The notes beneath the pieces are model-generated. The model did no database searches. It was not told the origin of the DNA and saw only the letters and a list, made by a program, of their open reading frames with translations. Below are positions 24,736 to 34,050 of a DNA stretch of 64,000 bases, piece after piece (the first letter of the stretch is position 1; the number at the start of each line of letters is the position of its first letter). The stretch covers positions 6,507,071 through 6,571,070 of the forward strand of contig NZ_RRCN01000001.1 of assembly GCF_003863965.1 (NCBI RefSeq). The letters run 5' to 3'. Made by a program: the position numbers and the translations under genes. This DNA is from Paenibacillus oralis. Lineage in GTDB: Bacteria > Bacillota > Bacilli > Paenibacillales > Paenibacillaceae.

Positions 24736-27354
24736 TTACATCAGCATTTGCGGATCGACGTCGATGCTGATTTGCAGATTGGCGTCACGCAGGCCCGCCA
24801 GCGTCGCGGCCGCCGTCTCCCGCACGAGGCCGACCGCGTCCAAATCGCCGCGGTACTTCACCATGCACTGGAACCGGTAGCGGTTTTTGATGCGCGGAAT
24901 CGGCGAGGCGACCGGGCCGAGAATGTCCAGCGCCGCCGGCGTAAACCGGTCCAGGCTGCCGAACCAGCCGAGGCGCTGCGCCTTGACCCGCAGATCGCCG
25001 GCGAAATTTTCCGCCATCCGCAGCAGCAGCGGCAGCTTCTCATGCGAAAGCGTGACCAGAATCAGCCGGCTGTACGGCGGATAATGCAGCGCCTTGCGGT
25101 GCTTCAGCTCCTCGCGCACGAAAGACAAATAATCGTGCCCGCTGGCGTGGACGATCGAATAATGCTCCGGTATATAGGACTGGATAAACACTTCCCCCGG
25201 CAGCTGATGGCGCCCGGCGCGTCCCGCCACCTGCGTCAGCAGTTGGAACGTTTTTTCCGCCGCGCGAAAATCGGGGAAATTCAGCGCCGTATCCGCCGCG
25301 ATCACACCGACCAGCGTCACGTCGGGAAAATCCAGCCCCTTGGCGACCATTTGCGTCCCCAGCAGCACGTCGCCTTTTTTCTCGCGAAACGCCTGCAGCA
25401 GCTTCTCGTGCGCGCCTTTTTCGCTCGTGGTGTCCACATCCATGCGGATGACGCGCATGCCCGGAAACAGCTTGGCCAGTTCAGCTTCGACCCGCTGGGT
25501 GCCCGTTCCGAAGTAGCGGATATGCTCGCTGCCGCATTCCGGGCATACGGATGGCGCCGCTTCGGCGTAACCGCAATAATGGCAGCGCAGGTTGTTCGAT
25601 TTTTGATGGTAGGTGAGCGAAATGTCGCACTCGGGACAACCGGCGACGTAGCCGCAAGTCCGGCACATCACAAACGTGGAGTAGCCGCGCCGGTTGAGGA
25701 ACAGCACGGTCTGTTCGCCGCGCTCGAGGCGGGCTGAAATCCCCCGGTGCAGCGCGCGGCTGAACATCGAACGGTTGCCTTCCTTCAGTTCTTCCCGCAT
25801 GTCGACGATTTGAACCTCCGGCAGCCGGCTGCCGGACGGACGCTGCTTCATTTCCAGCAGCACCGGAGCAAAGCCGCCATGGTCCCCGCCTGCGGAGCGG
25901 GCCGCATGATAGCTCTCCAGCGACGGGGTTGCCGAGCCTAATATCACCGCGGCCCCGTGCTGCCGGGCGCGCCGGACGGCGACGTCGCGGGCGTGGTATT
26001 TCGGCGTCTCCTCCTGCTTGTAGGAGGTTTCATGCTCCTCGTCCATGACGATCAGCCCGAGCTTGGCAAACGGCGCAAACACCGCCGAACGTGCCCCGAT
26101 CGCAACCTCTACGCGGCCTTCGCGGATTTTCCGCCACTCGTCGTACCGCTCCCCGCTGGACAACCGGCTGTGCATCACGGCAACCTTGCCGCCGAACCGC
26201 CCTTTGAACCGCTCGACCATCTGCGGAGTGAGCGAAATTTCCGGCACGAGCACGATCGCCTGGCGCCCCAGGGAAAGACAGCGCTCAATCGTTTGCAGGT
26301 ACACCTCCGTTTTGCCGCTGCCGGTCACCCCGTGCAGCAGAAAAACTTCGGGCCTCCCTGCGTCAAGCGCCGCGGCCAGTCGATTATATACGATCTCCTG
26401 CTCCGGCGTTCGTTCCAGCGGCACGCTGCTCTTAAATCGCCGGCCTTGGTAAGGGTCGCGGAACACTTCGACGTCTTCGATGACAGCGTAGCCTTTTTCC
26501 GCCAGCTTCTTCACCGTGCCTGCCGTCACCCGCAGGGTGGACAGCAGCTCCTGAAGGGACAGCGGCATGCCGACCTCCAGCAAAAACTGCAGCACTTCCT
26601 TCTGTCGTTTGGCCTGCGCCCCGAAGGAAGCGAGCGCATCTTCCGCCGCCTTGCCGCTAACTGCCGCGGCCACGCTTTTCACCGTTTTTTTGCCGACCTT
26701 GTCCTTGATCGCCTGGCTTTCCGTCAGCACGCCCCGGTTCAGCAAATCCTTGATGATCGCCGCCTGGTCCGGAAACCGGCCGCCAAGCTGGGTCATCGTC
26801 ACGGTGCCGGACGCCTTGACATGGGCGACGATTTCTTCCTCTTCCCGGGTCAGCAAAGCCGACAAAGAGGGCAGGCTGCCGGTTTCCCGGCGCAGTTCCT
26901 CTTCCTCCTGCCCGCCCCGAAACGGCTCCGCTGCGCTTCCCGCCGCGATCAGCTCCGCTGCGCCCCCGCTTTCCGGCGCATCCTCCGGCTCGGCCGCGCG
27001 GATATACCTTTCCGCCTTGCCTTTCAACGCCGACGGGATCATCGCCTGCAGCGCCGAAATCATGCTGCAGGCGTATTTCCGGCTCATCCACTCCGCCAGC
27101 TCCACGAGATCGGGCGGCAGGGGCGGCAGCAGGTCCAGCAGCTCCTGAACCGGCTTCATCCGCGCCGGATCCATTTCCGGCTGTTCATGCAGCGAAACGA
27201 CAAAGCCCTGCACCGTGCGGCGTCCGAACGGGACGCCGACCCGGCTGCCGACCTCGATCCACCCCGCCAGCGGCTGGGGGATCAAATAATCAAAAGGCCG
27301 GTCGGTTTCCCGGCTCGGCACATCCACGATCACTTTGGCCATTCGGTAGGTCAT
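24736..27354 (-). CDS. priA: Primosomal helicase PriA
   Basis: 872 residues. Restarts collapsed replication forks by loading the replicative helicase. N-terminal DNA-binding domain (IVDVPSRETDRPFDYLIP), Walker A LLHGVTGSGKTEVYL, DEEH in MDEEHETSYKQEE, and zinc-binding cysteines in CRTCGYVAGCPECD and CHYCGYAEAAPSVCPECG within the helicase. Longer than typical PriA (730-805) because of a low-complexity Ala/Glu/Gly insertion plus winged-helix-like segment at about 120-250. Start overlaps the coaBC stop (ATGA); an internal ATG four codons later is possible. Confidence 0.96.
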   Translation of the reverse strand: MTYRMAKVIVDVPSRETDRPFDYLIPQPLAGWIEVGSRVGVPFGRRTVQGFVVSLHEQPEMDPARMKPVQELLDLLPPLPPDLVELAEWMSRKYACSMISALQAMIPSALKGKAERYIRAAEPEDAPESGGAAELIAAGSAAEPFRGGQEEEELRRETGSLPSLSALLTREEEEIVAHVKASGTVTMTQLGGRFPDQAAIIKDLLNRGVLTESQAIKDKVGKKTVKSVAAAVSGKAAEDALASFGAQAKRQKEVLQFLLEVGMPLSLQELLSTLRVTAGTVKKLAEKGYAVIEDVEVFRDPYQGRRFKSSVPLERTPEQEIVYNRLAAALDAGRPEVFLLHGVTGSGKTEVYLQTIERCLSLGRQAIVLVPEISLTPQMVERFKGRFGGKVAVMHSRLSSGERYDEWRKIREGRVEVAIGARSAVFAPFAKLGLIVMDEEHETSYKQEETPKYHARDVAVRRARQHGAAVILGSATPSLESYHAARSAGGDHGGFAPVLLEMKQRPSGSRLPEVQIVDMREELKEGNRSMFSRALHRGISARLERGEQTVLFLNRRGYSTFVMCRTCGYVAGCPECDISLTYHQKSNNLRCHYCGYAEAAPSVCPECGSEHIRYFGTGTQRVEAELAKLFPGMRVIRMDVDTTSEKGAHEKLLQAFREKKGDVLLGTQMVAKGLDFPDVTLVGVIAADTALNFPDFRAAEKTFQLLTQVAGRAGRHQLPGEVFIQSYIPEHYSIVHASGHDYLSFVREELKHRKALHYPPYSRLILVTLSHEKLPLLLRMAENFAGDLRVKAQRLGWFGSLDRFTPAALDILGPVASPIPRIKNRYRFQCMVKYRGDLDAVGLVRETAAATLAGLRDANLQISIDVDPQMLM

Positions 27355-28571
27355 CGGCCCGTACCCTTCAATCGGCCGGCCGCAAGCTCCATAATCCGCA
27401 TGCCCACTTCGTCTTTGGCGAGCCGGGGCAGCGAATCCACCAGTCCGTTCGCATCATAAATGTTGACGATGTTGGTTTCGGCGCCGAATCCCGCTCCCTC
27501 CGCGGTGACATCGTTGGCGACGAGCAGATCGCAATTTTTGCGCTTCAGCTTGTCCATGGCATGCTGCTCAAGATTTTCCGTCTCCGCCGCAAAGCCGATC
27601 AGCAGTTGGGTCGTTTTCTGTTTCCCGAGCGTTTCCAAAATATCAATGTTCTTCACCAGCTCCAGCACCAGGGAATCACCGGTTTTTTTGATTTTGTTCG
27701 GCGCGGTTTCCTTTGGCCGGTAATCCGCCACAGCAGCAGCCTTCACCAGGATATCCGTATCGGCCCATTCCCGAAGGGCGGCTTCGTACATCTCCTGCGC
27801 CGAGGAGACGCGCGTCAGGGAGATCCCTACAGGCGGTTGCGCTTGCGTTGTTCCGGCGATAATCGTCACGTCCGCCCCCAACTCCCGGGCCGCTTTGGCA
27901 ATGGCAAAGCCCATTTTGCCCGAAGAGTCGTTGGTGATATAGCGGACCGGATCGATCCGCTCGACCGTGCCGCCGGCGGTCACGACGACTTTTTTGCCGG
28001 CAAGCGGCTTTTCCGCCCGCTTGGCCTGGCGCGCAAAATAGCCGTTCACCACGGCCGCGATCGACTCCGGCTCTTCCATCCGCCCTTTGCCCGTATAACC
28101 GCAGGCCAGCAGCCCTTCGCCCGGCTCGATCATCATGACCCCGCGCTCCACGAGCTCAGCCATATTGCGGACGACCGTCGGGTGCTCGTACATATGCACG
28201 TTCATCGCCGGAGCAAGCATGATCGGCGCCTGCGTGGCGAGCAGCGTCGTCGACAGCATGTCGTCGGCGATTCCTGTGGCCATTTTGGCGATGATGTTGG
28301 CCGTCGCCGGAGCGACCAGCACGAGATCGGCCCAATCGGCCAAATTGATATGCGAAATCGATTCAGGGTGTTTTTCATCAAACGTGTCGGTGTACACGAA
28401 ATTTTTCGATAAGGCCTGCAGCGTCAGCTCCGTGATGAATTTTGTCGCCGACCGGGTCATGATGACGCGGACCTCCGCTCCTTCTTTCACCAGCTTGCTG
28501 GTTAGCGACGCCGCTTTGAAAGCGGCGATTCCGCCGGTGACGCCTAGCAAAACTTTTTTGCCGGATAACAT
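27351..28571 (-). CDS. coaBC: Bifunctional phosphopantothenoylcysteine decarboxylase / phosphopantothenate-cysteine ligase
   Basis: 406 residues from ATG 28571 (AGGGG upstream; an upstream in-frame start lacks one). Makes 4'-phosphopantetheine for coenzyme A. The CoaC flavoprotein domain (1-185) has GVTGGIAAFKAASL, PAMNVHMYEHP (PXMNXXMW-like) and the ACGYTGKGRM substrate-recognition clamp. The CoaB domain (190-400) has VVTAGGTVERIDPVRYITN and the KKTGDSLVLELVKNIDIL segment. A hairpin terminator lies between it and rpoZ. Confidence 0.95.
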   Translation of the reverse strand: MLSGKKVLLGVTGGIAAFKAASLTSKLVKEGAEVRVIMTRSATKFITELTLQALSKNFVYTDTFDEKHPESISHINLADWADLVLVAPATANIIAKMATGIADDMLSTTLLATQAPIMLAPAMNVHMYEHPTVVRNMAELVERGVMMIEPGEGLLACGYTGKGRMEEPESIAAVVNGYFARQAKRAEKPLAGKKVVVTAGGTVERIDPVRYITNDSSGKMGFAIAKAARELGADVTIIAGTTQAQPPVGISLTRVSSAQEMYEAALREWADTDILVKAAAVADYRPKETAPNKIKKTGDSLVLELVKNIDILETLGKQKTTQLLIGFAAETENLEQHAMDKLKRKNCDLLVANDVTAEGAGFGAETNIVNIYDANGLVDSLPRLAKDEVGMRIMELAAGRLKGTGR

Positions 28572-28598
28572 CGGTATCCCCTGCCTTTCTCCCAAACC

Positions 28599-28624
28599 AA
28601 AAAAATAACAACCTCGCGGTTGTT
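28599..28624 (-). terminator. Terminator or attenuator between rpoZ and coaBC
   Basis: Minus strand AACAACC (28618-28624) pairs with GGTTGTT (28607-28613) around a GCGA tetraloop, followed by a T run (28599-28605). It lies within a co-oriented gene series, so partial termination is likely. Confidence 0.7.
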
Positions 28625-28648
28625 GTAAAGCAGCCCGGAGGCCGGAAT

Positions 28649-28867
28649 TTATTCGTTTTCTGCAGGCTGTTCCCCGTCGTTTTTGATCTTGACGTAGTCG
28701 CCGTAAATCTCTTCGAGCGCAATACCGACCTGCTTATGCGATTTCGGCTGCTTCAGCTCGCTTTTGTCCCCTTCGCGCAGCAGTCTGGCGCGGCGGGATG
28801 CTGCCACGACCAGGGAGTATTTGCTCCCTACTTTGCCGAGCATCTTGTCAATGGATGGATACAGCAT
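28649..28867 (-). CDS. rpoZ: RNA polymerase omega subunit
   Basis: 72 residues. Helps assemble and stabilise the beta' subunit. Family signatures: MLYPSIDKMLGKVGSKYSLVV and the helix with ASRRARLL. The C terminus is acidic. Ribosome site GAGGTG. It lies 36 bp after gmk, the conserved gmk-rpoZ pair. Confidence 0.95.
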   Translation of the reverse strand: MLYPSIDKMLGKVGSKYSLVVAASRRARLLREGDKSELKQPKSHKQVGIALEEIYGDYVKIKNDGEQPAENE

Positions 28868-28903
28868 AACGTAACACCTCTTCTTATTGGCTGATCGCCG
28901 GAT

Positions 28904-29488
28904 TTAGCACTTTCCTTGTTTGCGGATTCTGCAATGTTCGGCGATAACGATGGATTGTATTCTTTGGCAGGCATGATCGATTTCGTCGTTGACGACGGCA
29001 TAATCATAATTTTCCATCAGTCCGATCTCATGAGCGGCCACCGACATGCGGTGATCGATCGTTGCCTGGTTTTCCGTTCCCCGGCCTTGAATGCGGCCCT
29101 TCAGCTCGTCAAGCGAAGGCGGGAGCAGAAACACGAACACGCCCTCCGGGAATTTCTCCTTCACCTTGAGCGCACCTTGAACTTCAATCTCCAAAATAAT
29201 GTCCTTGCCGCTAGCGATCGTCTCCTCCACGAAATCCCGCGGGGTACCGTAAAAGTTGCCGACGTATTCGGCATACTCCAGCAGCTGATCGTTTTCGATC
29301 ATCTCCAGAAACTGCTCGCGGCTTTTGAAAAAATAGTTCACGCCGTTTTCTTCGCCAAGGCGAGGCTGCCGCGTCGTCGCGGAAACCGAATAAATCAAAT
29401 CCGGCATACGCTTGCGCAGTTCGCTGCAAACCGTTCCTTTCCCGACGCCCGACGGTCCAGATAACACAATAAGTAACCCTTTAGACAT
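28904..29488 (-). CDS. gmk: Guanylate kinase
   Basis: 194 residues from ATG 29488 (TGGAGAGAATT upstream); longer in-frame starts have no ribosome site and overlap remA. Converts GMP to GDP. P-loop SGPSGVGKGT (10-19), GMP-binding residues in SVSATTRQPRLGEENGVNYFF, and lid segment in IQGRGTENQATI. Lies 13 bp after remA. Confidence 0.97.
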   Translation of the reverse strand: MSKGLLIVLSGPSGVGKGTVCSELRKRMPDLIYSVSATTRQPRLGEENGVNYFFKSREQFLEMIENDQLLEYAEYVGNFYGTPRDFVEETIASGKDIILEIEVQGALKVKEKFPEGVFVFLLPPSLDELKGRIQGRGTENQATIDHRMSVAAHEIGLMENYDYAVVNDEIDHACQRIQSIVIAEHCRIRKQGKC

Positions 29489-29501
29489 AATTCTCTCCAT
29501 T

Positions 29502-29762
29502 TTATTCGTCGTTGTCTTCATCTTTGGTCGACAGCCGGTGGGCGACTGTCTCCGGTTGCACCGCCGACAAAATAACATGGTCGCTATCCGTGATAATAAC
29601 CGCGCGCGTCCGCCGCCCGTATGTAGCGTCAATCAGCATATGGCGATCTCTCGCTTCCTGAATGATCCGCTTGATCGGCGCAGACTCCGGGCTTACGATC
29701 GAAATGATTCGGTTGGCCGATACGATATTTCCGAAGCCGATGTTAATAAGTTTAATTCCCAT
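29502..29762 (-). CDS. remA: Extracellular matrix regulator RemA (DUF370)
   Basis: 86 residues. In B. subtilis RemA forms rings that wrap DNA and activates biofilm-matrix and osmoprotection operons. The sequence begins MGIKLINIGFGNIV, with the basic ATYGRRTRAVIITDS segment that contacts DNA. The last 12 residues are acidic. Between yicC and gmk, its usual place in Bacillales. Confidence 0.94.
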   Translation of the reverse strand: MGIKLINIGFGNIVSANRIISIVSPESAPIKRIIQEARDRHMLIDATYGRRTRAVIITDSDHVILSAVQPETVAHRLSTKDEDNDE

Positions 29763-29812
29763 GTTCAGGTAGTTCCCCCTATATACTTGACTCCTACTCG
29801 CGTCAAAATACG

Positions 29813-30706
29813 TTATTCGAGATTCGCGGCTTGCTCGCGGATCTTCTCCAACTCCGCCTTCATTTCGACGACAAGGTTGACTAGAGCCAAATGATTGGCT
29901 TTAGATCCAATCGTATTGGTTTCCCGGTTCATTTCCTGTATGAGAAAATCCAGCTTGCGCCCTATCGGTTCAAAAGCCTGCAGCAAACTGCGGCATTGCT
30001 CGAAATGGCTCTTCAAGCGGATCAGCTCTTCGTCGATATTGGAGCGGTCGGCAAATACGGCCACTTCCATCGCAAATCTCTGCTCGTCAAAACTTCCCTC
30101 AAGCAGTTCGGAAAGCCGCCCCTTAAGCCGGCTTCTGTAATCATTCACAACCTCCGGAGCGAGGCGCACCAGCTCGCCGTGAATCGCCTCCAGGCGGGCC
30201 AGCCGCCCGCTTAAGTCGGCAACGAGGTTCCGGCCCTCGCGCTCGCGCATGCCCAGAAGCCCGATCAGCGCTTCCTCGAGACCGTCCTGCAGCACCCGTT
30301 CCCACTCCGGTTCGCTTTCGCCCGCCGGCGACAGCTCGGGAGCGGTCAACACGTCCGGCAGGGAGAGCAGGTCTTTGGCGCTCAATTTAGCGTCCACCCC
30401 GTAACGGCGGCCGAGCTCTTCGGCGGCCTGCAGGTAAGACTCCGCGACCGGAGCGTTCAACACCAAAGGCAAAGCGCTTGTATCGTCACGCTCTTTGCTG
30501 ATGAAGACATCGATGCGCCCCCGTTTTACGCGGCGTTGAACCAGCCGTCGCAGCCCTTCCTCGTAGCATGACCACTCCCGCGGCATACGCAGAACGATTT
30601 CCGCGTATCTGTGATTGACGGATTTTATCTCGAATTGAACGATGTAACCGCCGTAAGATCTGACGGCCCCACCGTATCCTGTCATACTGTGCGACAATGG
30701 CATCAC
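29813..30706 (-). CDS. yicC: YicC/YloC-type endoribonuclease
   Basis: 297 residues. YicC-family proteins are endoribonucleases that affect RNA decay. N-terminal signature SMTGYGGA and KSVNHRYAEI; C-terminal DUF1732 part with EMNRETNTIGSKANH, a strongly conserved block. It may start with GTG 30706 or ATG 30703; AGGATAACGG is upstream of both. It starts only 23 bp after the yitJ-type gene. Confidence 0.93.
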   Translation of the reverse strand: MMPLSHSMTGYGGAVRSYGGYIVQFEIKSVNHRYAEIVLRMPREWSCYEEGLRRLVQRRVKRGRIDVFISKERDDTSALPLVLNAPVAESYLQAAEELGRRYGVDAKLSAKDLLSLPDVLTAPELSPAGESEPEWERVLQDGLEEALIGLLGMREREGRNLVADLSGRLARLEAIHGELVRLAPEVVNDYRSRLKGRLSELLEGSFDEQRFAMEVAVFADRSNIDEELIRLKSHFEQCRSLLQAFEPIGRKLDFLIQEMNRETNTIGSKANHLALVNLVVEMKAELEKIREQAANLE

Positions 30707-30729
30707 ATCCGTTATCCTATTGTAAATGA

Positions 30730-32640
30730 TTATGTGGAGCGAGACAAGTGGGACGCCCCTTGTTTCGATTTCTCCTTGACATAATTCACCAAAGCGACAT
30801 TCATTTCATAGAACATAAACGGGGTCATTAAATAAATGCCGTTAAAATGCTCCATCGCCGTGTCGAGCAGTTCCTTGGCGATTTCCACGCCCGCTTTGCG
30901 CCCTTCGGGACCCTGCAGTCCCTCCATCCGCTTCAGAATCTCCTCCGGCAGCTGGATGCCGGGTACCTCGTTATGCAGGTATGCGGCGTTTTTGCCGCTG
31001 GCCAGGGGCATGATGCCGATAAATATCGGAATATCCAGATGCGCCGTCGCTTCTTTGATCGCCACGATCAGCTCCGGATCATAGACCGGTTGGGTCATGA
31101 TGTAATCGGCGCCGGAGGCGATTTTTTTCTCCAGCCGCTCAACCGCTTTATGCAAATGCTTCACGTTCGGATTAAAAGCGGCGCCAACGACGAATTTGGC
31201 TTTCTGCTTCAACGGCTTCCCGGAAAAAGAGGTTCCGTCGTTAAGCTGCTTGATCATACGGATGATCTCAAACGACGTCAAATCGTAGACGGAGCTTGCG
31301 CCCGGCAAATCCCCGAACCGCGCCGGATCGCCCGTCACGGCCAGCACATGGTCGATGTCCAGAGCGTCAAAACCCATCATATGCGACTGCGTGCCGATCA
31401 AATTGCGGTCCCGGCAGGCGATGTGTATGAGCGGGCGGAGGCCCAGCTCGGACTGAACGAGATGCCCCAAAGCCATGTTGCTCATGCGCGTCACGGCCAG
31501 CGAATTGTCCGCCAGCGTCAGGGCGTCGACGCCCGCCGCCTTAAGCGCGGCCGCTCCTTCCATAAACTTGCCGATATCCAGATCGCGCGGCGGATCAAGC
31601 TCGACGATGACGGTGTGCCGTTCCTTCGCCAACTCGACAAGGCTCGGACGGTCCCGCCGTACCTGACCGCCGCCTGGGGAAAGTCCGGATTCCGTCTCCG
31701 GAGCCTCGGGCTCGTTCAAGGTTACGGACGAACGCGCCTCGGGGAGCTGACGTTCCTTCTCCAGCGGCGGCGCGGCGTAGCCAAGCAGCGCTTTCGCGGT
31801 TGCCGCGGTATGCTCCGGCGTCGTGCCGCAGCAGCCGCCGATCAGCCGCGCGCCCAAATCGGCGAACGCTGCCGCGTTTTCACCGAAATATTCGGGGGTT
31901 GCTCCATATACATATTCTCCATCCACGTAATCCGCCAAACCTGCGTTCGGAAATACGGACATCGGAACGTCCAGCGGGCCGTTCAATTCGGCCATCACGC
32001 TCATGATCCCTTTCGGGCCGGAATGGCAGTTGAAGCCAAGCACATCGGCGCCTTCCCGAAGCAGCGTGCCGAACGCTTCCGGCATCGCAAATCCGTCCAG
32101 CGTACGGCCGACCTGGTCGACGGCGAACTGGCAGATGACCGGAAGATCGGTCAGATGCCGCGCTTTCCCCAACGCGATCCGCATTTCCCGCAAATCGTAA
32201 AACGTTTCGAACAGCAGGGCGTCGACCCCTTCTGATAAGAGCGTGGCGATTTGCTGTTCATAATAAGCGCCCAGCTCCTGCGCCGTGACGTTCGCCCGCT
32301 TTCCGCCGCGGATCGAACCGACCGCGCCCGCCACATAAGCTTCATCCCCCGCGGCTTCCCTTGCAATGCGCACGGCGGCGCGGTTGATTTCCTCCACTTT
32401 CTCCTCCAGGCCGAACCTGGACAATTTATAGTAATTTGCCGAAAACGTGTTGGTCTCGATCAACCGGGCTCCGGCCCTGATGTATCGCCGATGCACGTCG
32501 CCGATGACATCCGGGCGCAGCAAATTGAATTCTTCATAGGAAATGCCGACCGGAAAGCCCAGATGGTACAAATACGTGCCCATGGCTCCATCGCCGACAA
32601 TGACTTCGTTTTTCAGCGCCTCGCGCAAATTCGGCTTCAT
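30730..32640 (-). CDS. Bifunctional homocysteine S-methyltransferase / methylenetetrahydrofolate reductase (YitJ-type)
   Basis: 636 residues from ATG 32640 (GTCAGGAGGAGC upstream). The N-terminal homocysteine methyltransferase domain (1-290) has VGDGAMGTYLY, LIETNTFSAN, GFNCHSGP and the zinc ligand pair GGCCGTTPEH. A charged linker (about 300-345) joins a MetF-like domain (350-610) with ELDPPRDLDI, LAVTGDPARFGD and MTQPVYDPE. It would make methionine using 5-methyl-THF formed by its own reductase half. In B. subtilis yitJ is governed by a SAM riboswitch; none is visible upstream here. Its insertion before yicC differs from the B. subtilis order. Confidence 0.92.
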   Translation of the reverse strand: MKPNLREALKNEVIVGDGAMGTYLYHLGFPVGISYEEFNLLRPDVIGDVHRRYIRAGARLIETNTFSANYYKLSRFGLEEKVEEINRAAVRIAREAAGDEAYVAGAVGSIRGGKRANVTAQELGAYYEQQIATLLSEGVDALLFETFYDLREMRIALGKARHLTDLPVICQFAVDQVGRTLDGFAMPEAFGTLLREGADVLGFNCHSGPKGIMSVMAELNGPLDVPMSVFPNAGLADYVDGEYVYGATPEYFGENAAAFADLGARLIGGCCGTTPEHTAATAKALLGYAAPPLEKERQLPEARSSVTLNEPEAPETESGLSPGGGQVRRDRPSLVELAKERHTVIVELDPPRDLDIGKFMEGAAALKAAGVDALTLADNSLAVTRMSNMALGHLVQSELGLRPLIHIACRDRNLIGTQSHMMGFDALDIDHVLAVTGDPARFGDLPGASSVYDLTSFEIIRMIKQLNDGTSFSGKPLKQKAKFVVGAAFNPNVKHLHKAVERLEKKIASGADYIMTQPVYDPELIVAIKEATAHLDIPIFIGIMPLASGKNAAYLHNEVPGIQLPEEILKRMEGLQGPEGRKAGVEIAKELLDTAMEHFNGIYLMTPFMFYEMNVALVNYVKEKSKQGASHLSRST

Positions 32641-33030
32641 GCTCGCTCCTCCTGACCGCCTGACGTAAACTATTATCATATTAATCTAACATAAATTAAT
32701 AAGAATGGTAAGATAGAATATGATGCGTTTGGAAGAAAACTTTCGTTTTGCTGTATACACCCATGGTTTAAGCCTTAGGAGGAAGCAACCGTCCTGACAT
32801 AGAGGTATTTTGTGGCGTTATTTTTGCAAATTTGCCCCTCGCTAATAAATTAGAGGAACTTTTGGTCCTTATTTTCTTATTAGGCTTGAAAAACCGTCGT
32901 TTTGCCCCTATCCGGCGAAAAATAGAGGAAAAAAGTTCCTCTATCTCGCACCCGTTCCCTATTTGGCAAAAATAGCGCCCTTTTTTACCGTTATTTCCGC
33001 TGCCTCCGCAAATGCAGGTCACAGATCTTA
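32641..33030. repeat. Gene-free stretch with family A repeat cluster (32850-33000)
   Basis: Three units: AAATTAGAGGAACTTTTGGT (32853-32872, then CCTTATTTTC), AAAAATAGAGGAAAAAAGTT (32919-32938, then CCTCTATC, a palindrome), and AAAAATAGCGCCCTTTTTTA (32967-32986, then CCGTTATTTCCGC). The last is nearly identical to the unit at 9482-9512, including the following CTCCGCAA. No ORF and no SAM-riboswitch signature are present. The yitJ-type promoter must lie in the AT-rich 32660-32720. Confidence 0.62.
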
Positions 33031-33032
33031 AA

Positions 33033-33067
33033 AAAGCCGGGCCCCTAACCACGGGTGTCCCGGCTTT
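33033..33067 (-). terminator. dapF terminator
   Basis: Minus strand AAAGCCGGG (33059-33067) pairs with CCCGGCTTT (33033-33041), followed by more T (TTTTTT). Clean intrinsic terminator 35 bp after the dapF stop. Confidence 0.88.
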
Positions 33068-33102
33068 GTTTGCCGCCTGCTGCAACGCTGGTCAAACGGC
33101 AT

Positions 33103-33939
33103 TTAGATTTCTACGCTGCCCTTGTACACCGCTTCCGCCGGGCCGGTCATATATACGTGGTTGTCCCGTTCATCCCATTCGATAAACAGGTCCCCGCCCT
33201 TCAGCCCGATCCAGGCCGCCCGGTCCGTCAGCCCGTTCAGCACGGAGGATACCAAGGTGGCGCAGGCGCCCGTTCCGCAGGCGAGCGTAGGTCCGGCTCC
33301 GCGTTCCCAGACGCGCATTTCCACCCGTTCCCGGCTCGTTACGGTCGCGAATTCGACGTTGATTTTGCGCGGGAAATAAGGATGGACCTCAAGCTTTGGC
33401 CCCCATGTCGTCAAATCGAAGTTCGGGGCGTCGTCCACATAAATGACGCAATGCGGATTGCCCATCGACACGGCCGTGAAGGAAAATTCGCGCCCCCCCG
33501 CCTCGATCGGCCGGTTCAGCACCGGGCTTTCCTCCAGCGTGGTCGGAACGGCCAAACCGTCTAAAATCGGTTCGCCCATATCGACGCGCACCGTTTTGAC
33601 GGTTCCGTTCTCCACCTGCAGGCTCACCTGCTGTACGCCCGCGCCAAGCGTTTCGATCGTCACGTTTTCTTTGCCGACCAAGCCGTTGTCGTATACGTAC
33701 TTGGACACACAGCGGATCGCATTGCCGCATTGCTCGGCTTCCGTACCGTCCGAGTTGATGATCCGCATTTTGAAATCGGCCTTCTCCGACGGAAGGATAA
33801 ACACGAGACCATCCCCGCCGACCCCAAAATACCGGTCGCACCATTTTACCGCCAGCTCGGATACATTTTCAGGCAGTTCCGTATGCCCGTAAAAAACGAG
33901 AAAATCGTTGCCCAGTCCATGCATTTTCGTAAATTCCAT
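33103..33939 (-). CDS. dapF: Diaminopimelate epimerase
   Basis: 278 residues. Converts LL- to meso-diaminopimelate for lysine and peptidoglycan synthesis, without a cofactor. The two catalytic cysteines are visible: C71 in EAEQCGNAIR and C221 in GPTLACGTGACA. The N-terminal KMHGLGNDFLV is typical. AGGAGTGGGGTTAAG precedes ATG. Transcribed alone between two terminators. Confidence 0.97.
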   Translation of the reverse strand: MEFTKMHGLGNDFLVFYGHTELPENVSELAVKWCDRYFGVGGDGLVFILPSEKADFKMRIINSDGTEAEQCGNAIRCVSKYVYDNGLVGKENVTIETLGAGVQQVSLQVENGTVKTVRVDMGEPILDGLAVPTTLEESPVLNRPIEAGGREFSFTAVSMGNPHCVIYVDDAPNFDLTTWGPKLEVHPYFPRKINVEFATVTSRERVEMRVWERGAGPTLACGTGACATLVSSVLNGLTDRAAWIGLKGGDLFIEWDERDNHVYMTGPAEAVYKGSVEI

Positions 33940-33971
33940 CTTAACCCCACTCCTGCATCATCAATATATAT

Positions 33972-33992
33972 CAAGGGAAACGTGATCCCTTG
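33972..33992 (-). terminator. Possible terminator after the P-type ATPase gene
   Basis: Minus strand CAAGGGA (33986-33992) pairs with TCCCTTG (33972-33978), followed by ATATATATT rather than a pure T run. Weak candidate. Confidence 0.4.
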
Positions 33993-34050
33993 CGACAAAG
34001 CTTGCCTATGGGGTTAGTCTAAAGTTTGGCGGCCGGAAAAGGTATTGATT

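Noticed and set aside
25957..27459. 500-codon open frame on the plus strand opposite priA
   Set aside because: It mirrors priA codon structure in a GC-rich gene, has no domain signature and no ribosome site; the minus-strand gene explains the stretch.
30847..32235. 462-codon open frame on the plus strand opposite the yitJ-type gene
   Set aside because: Composition (Arg/His/Gln-rich) and lack of motifs mark it as an antisense shadow of a well-supported gene.
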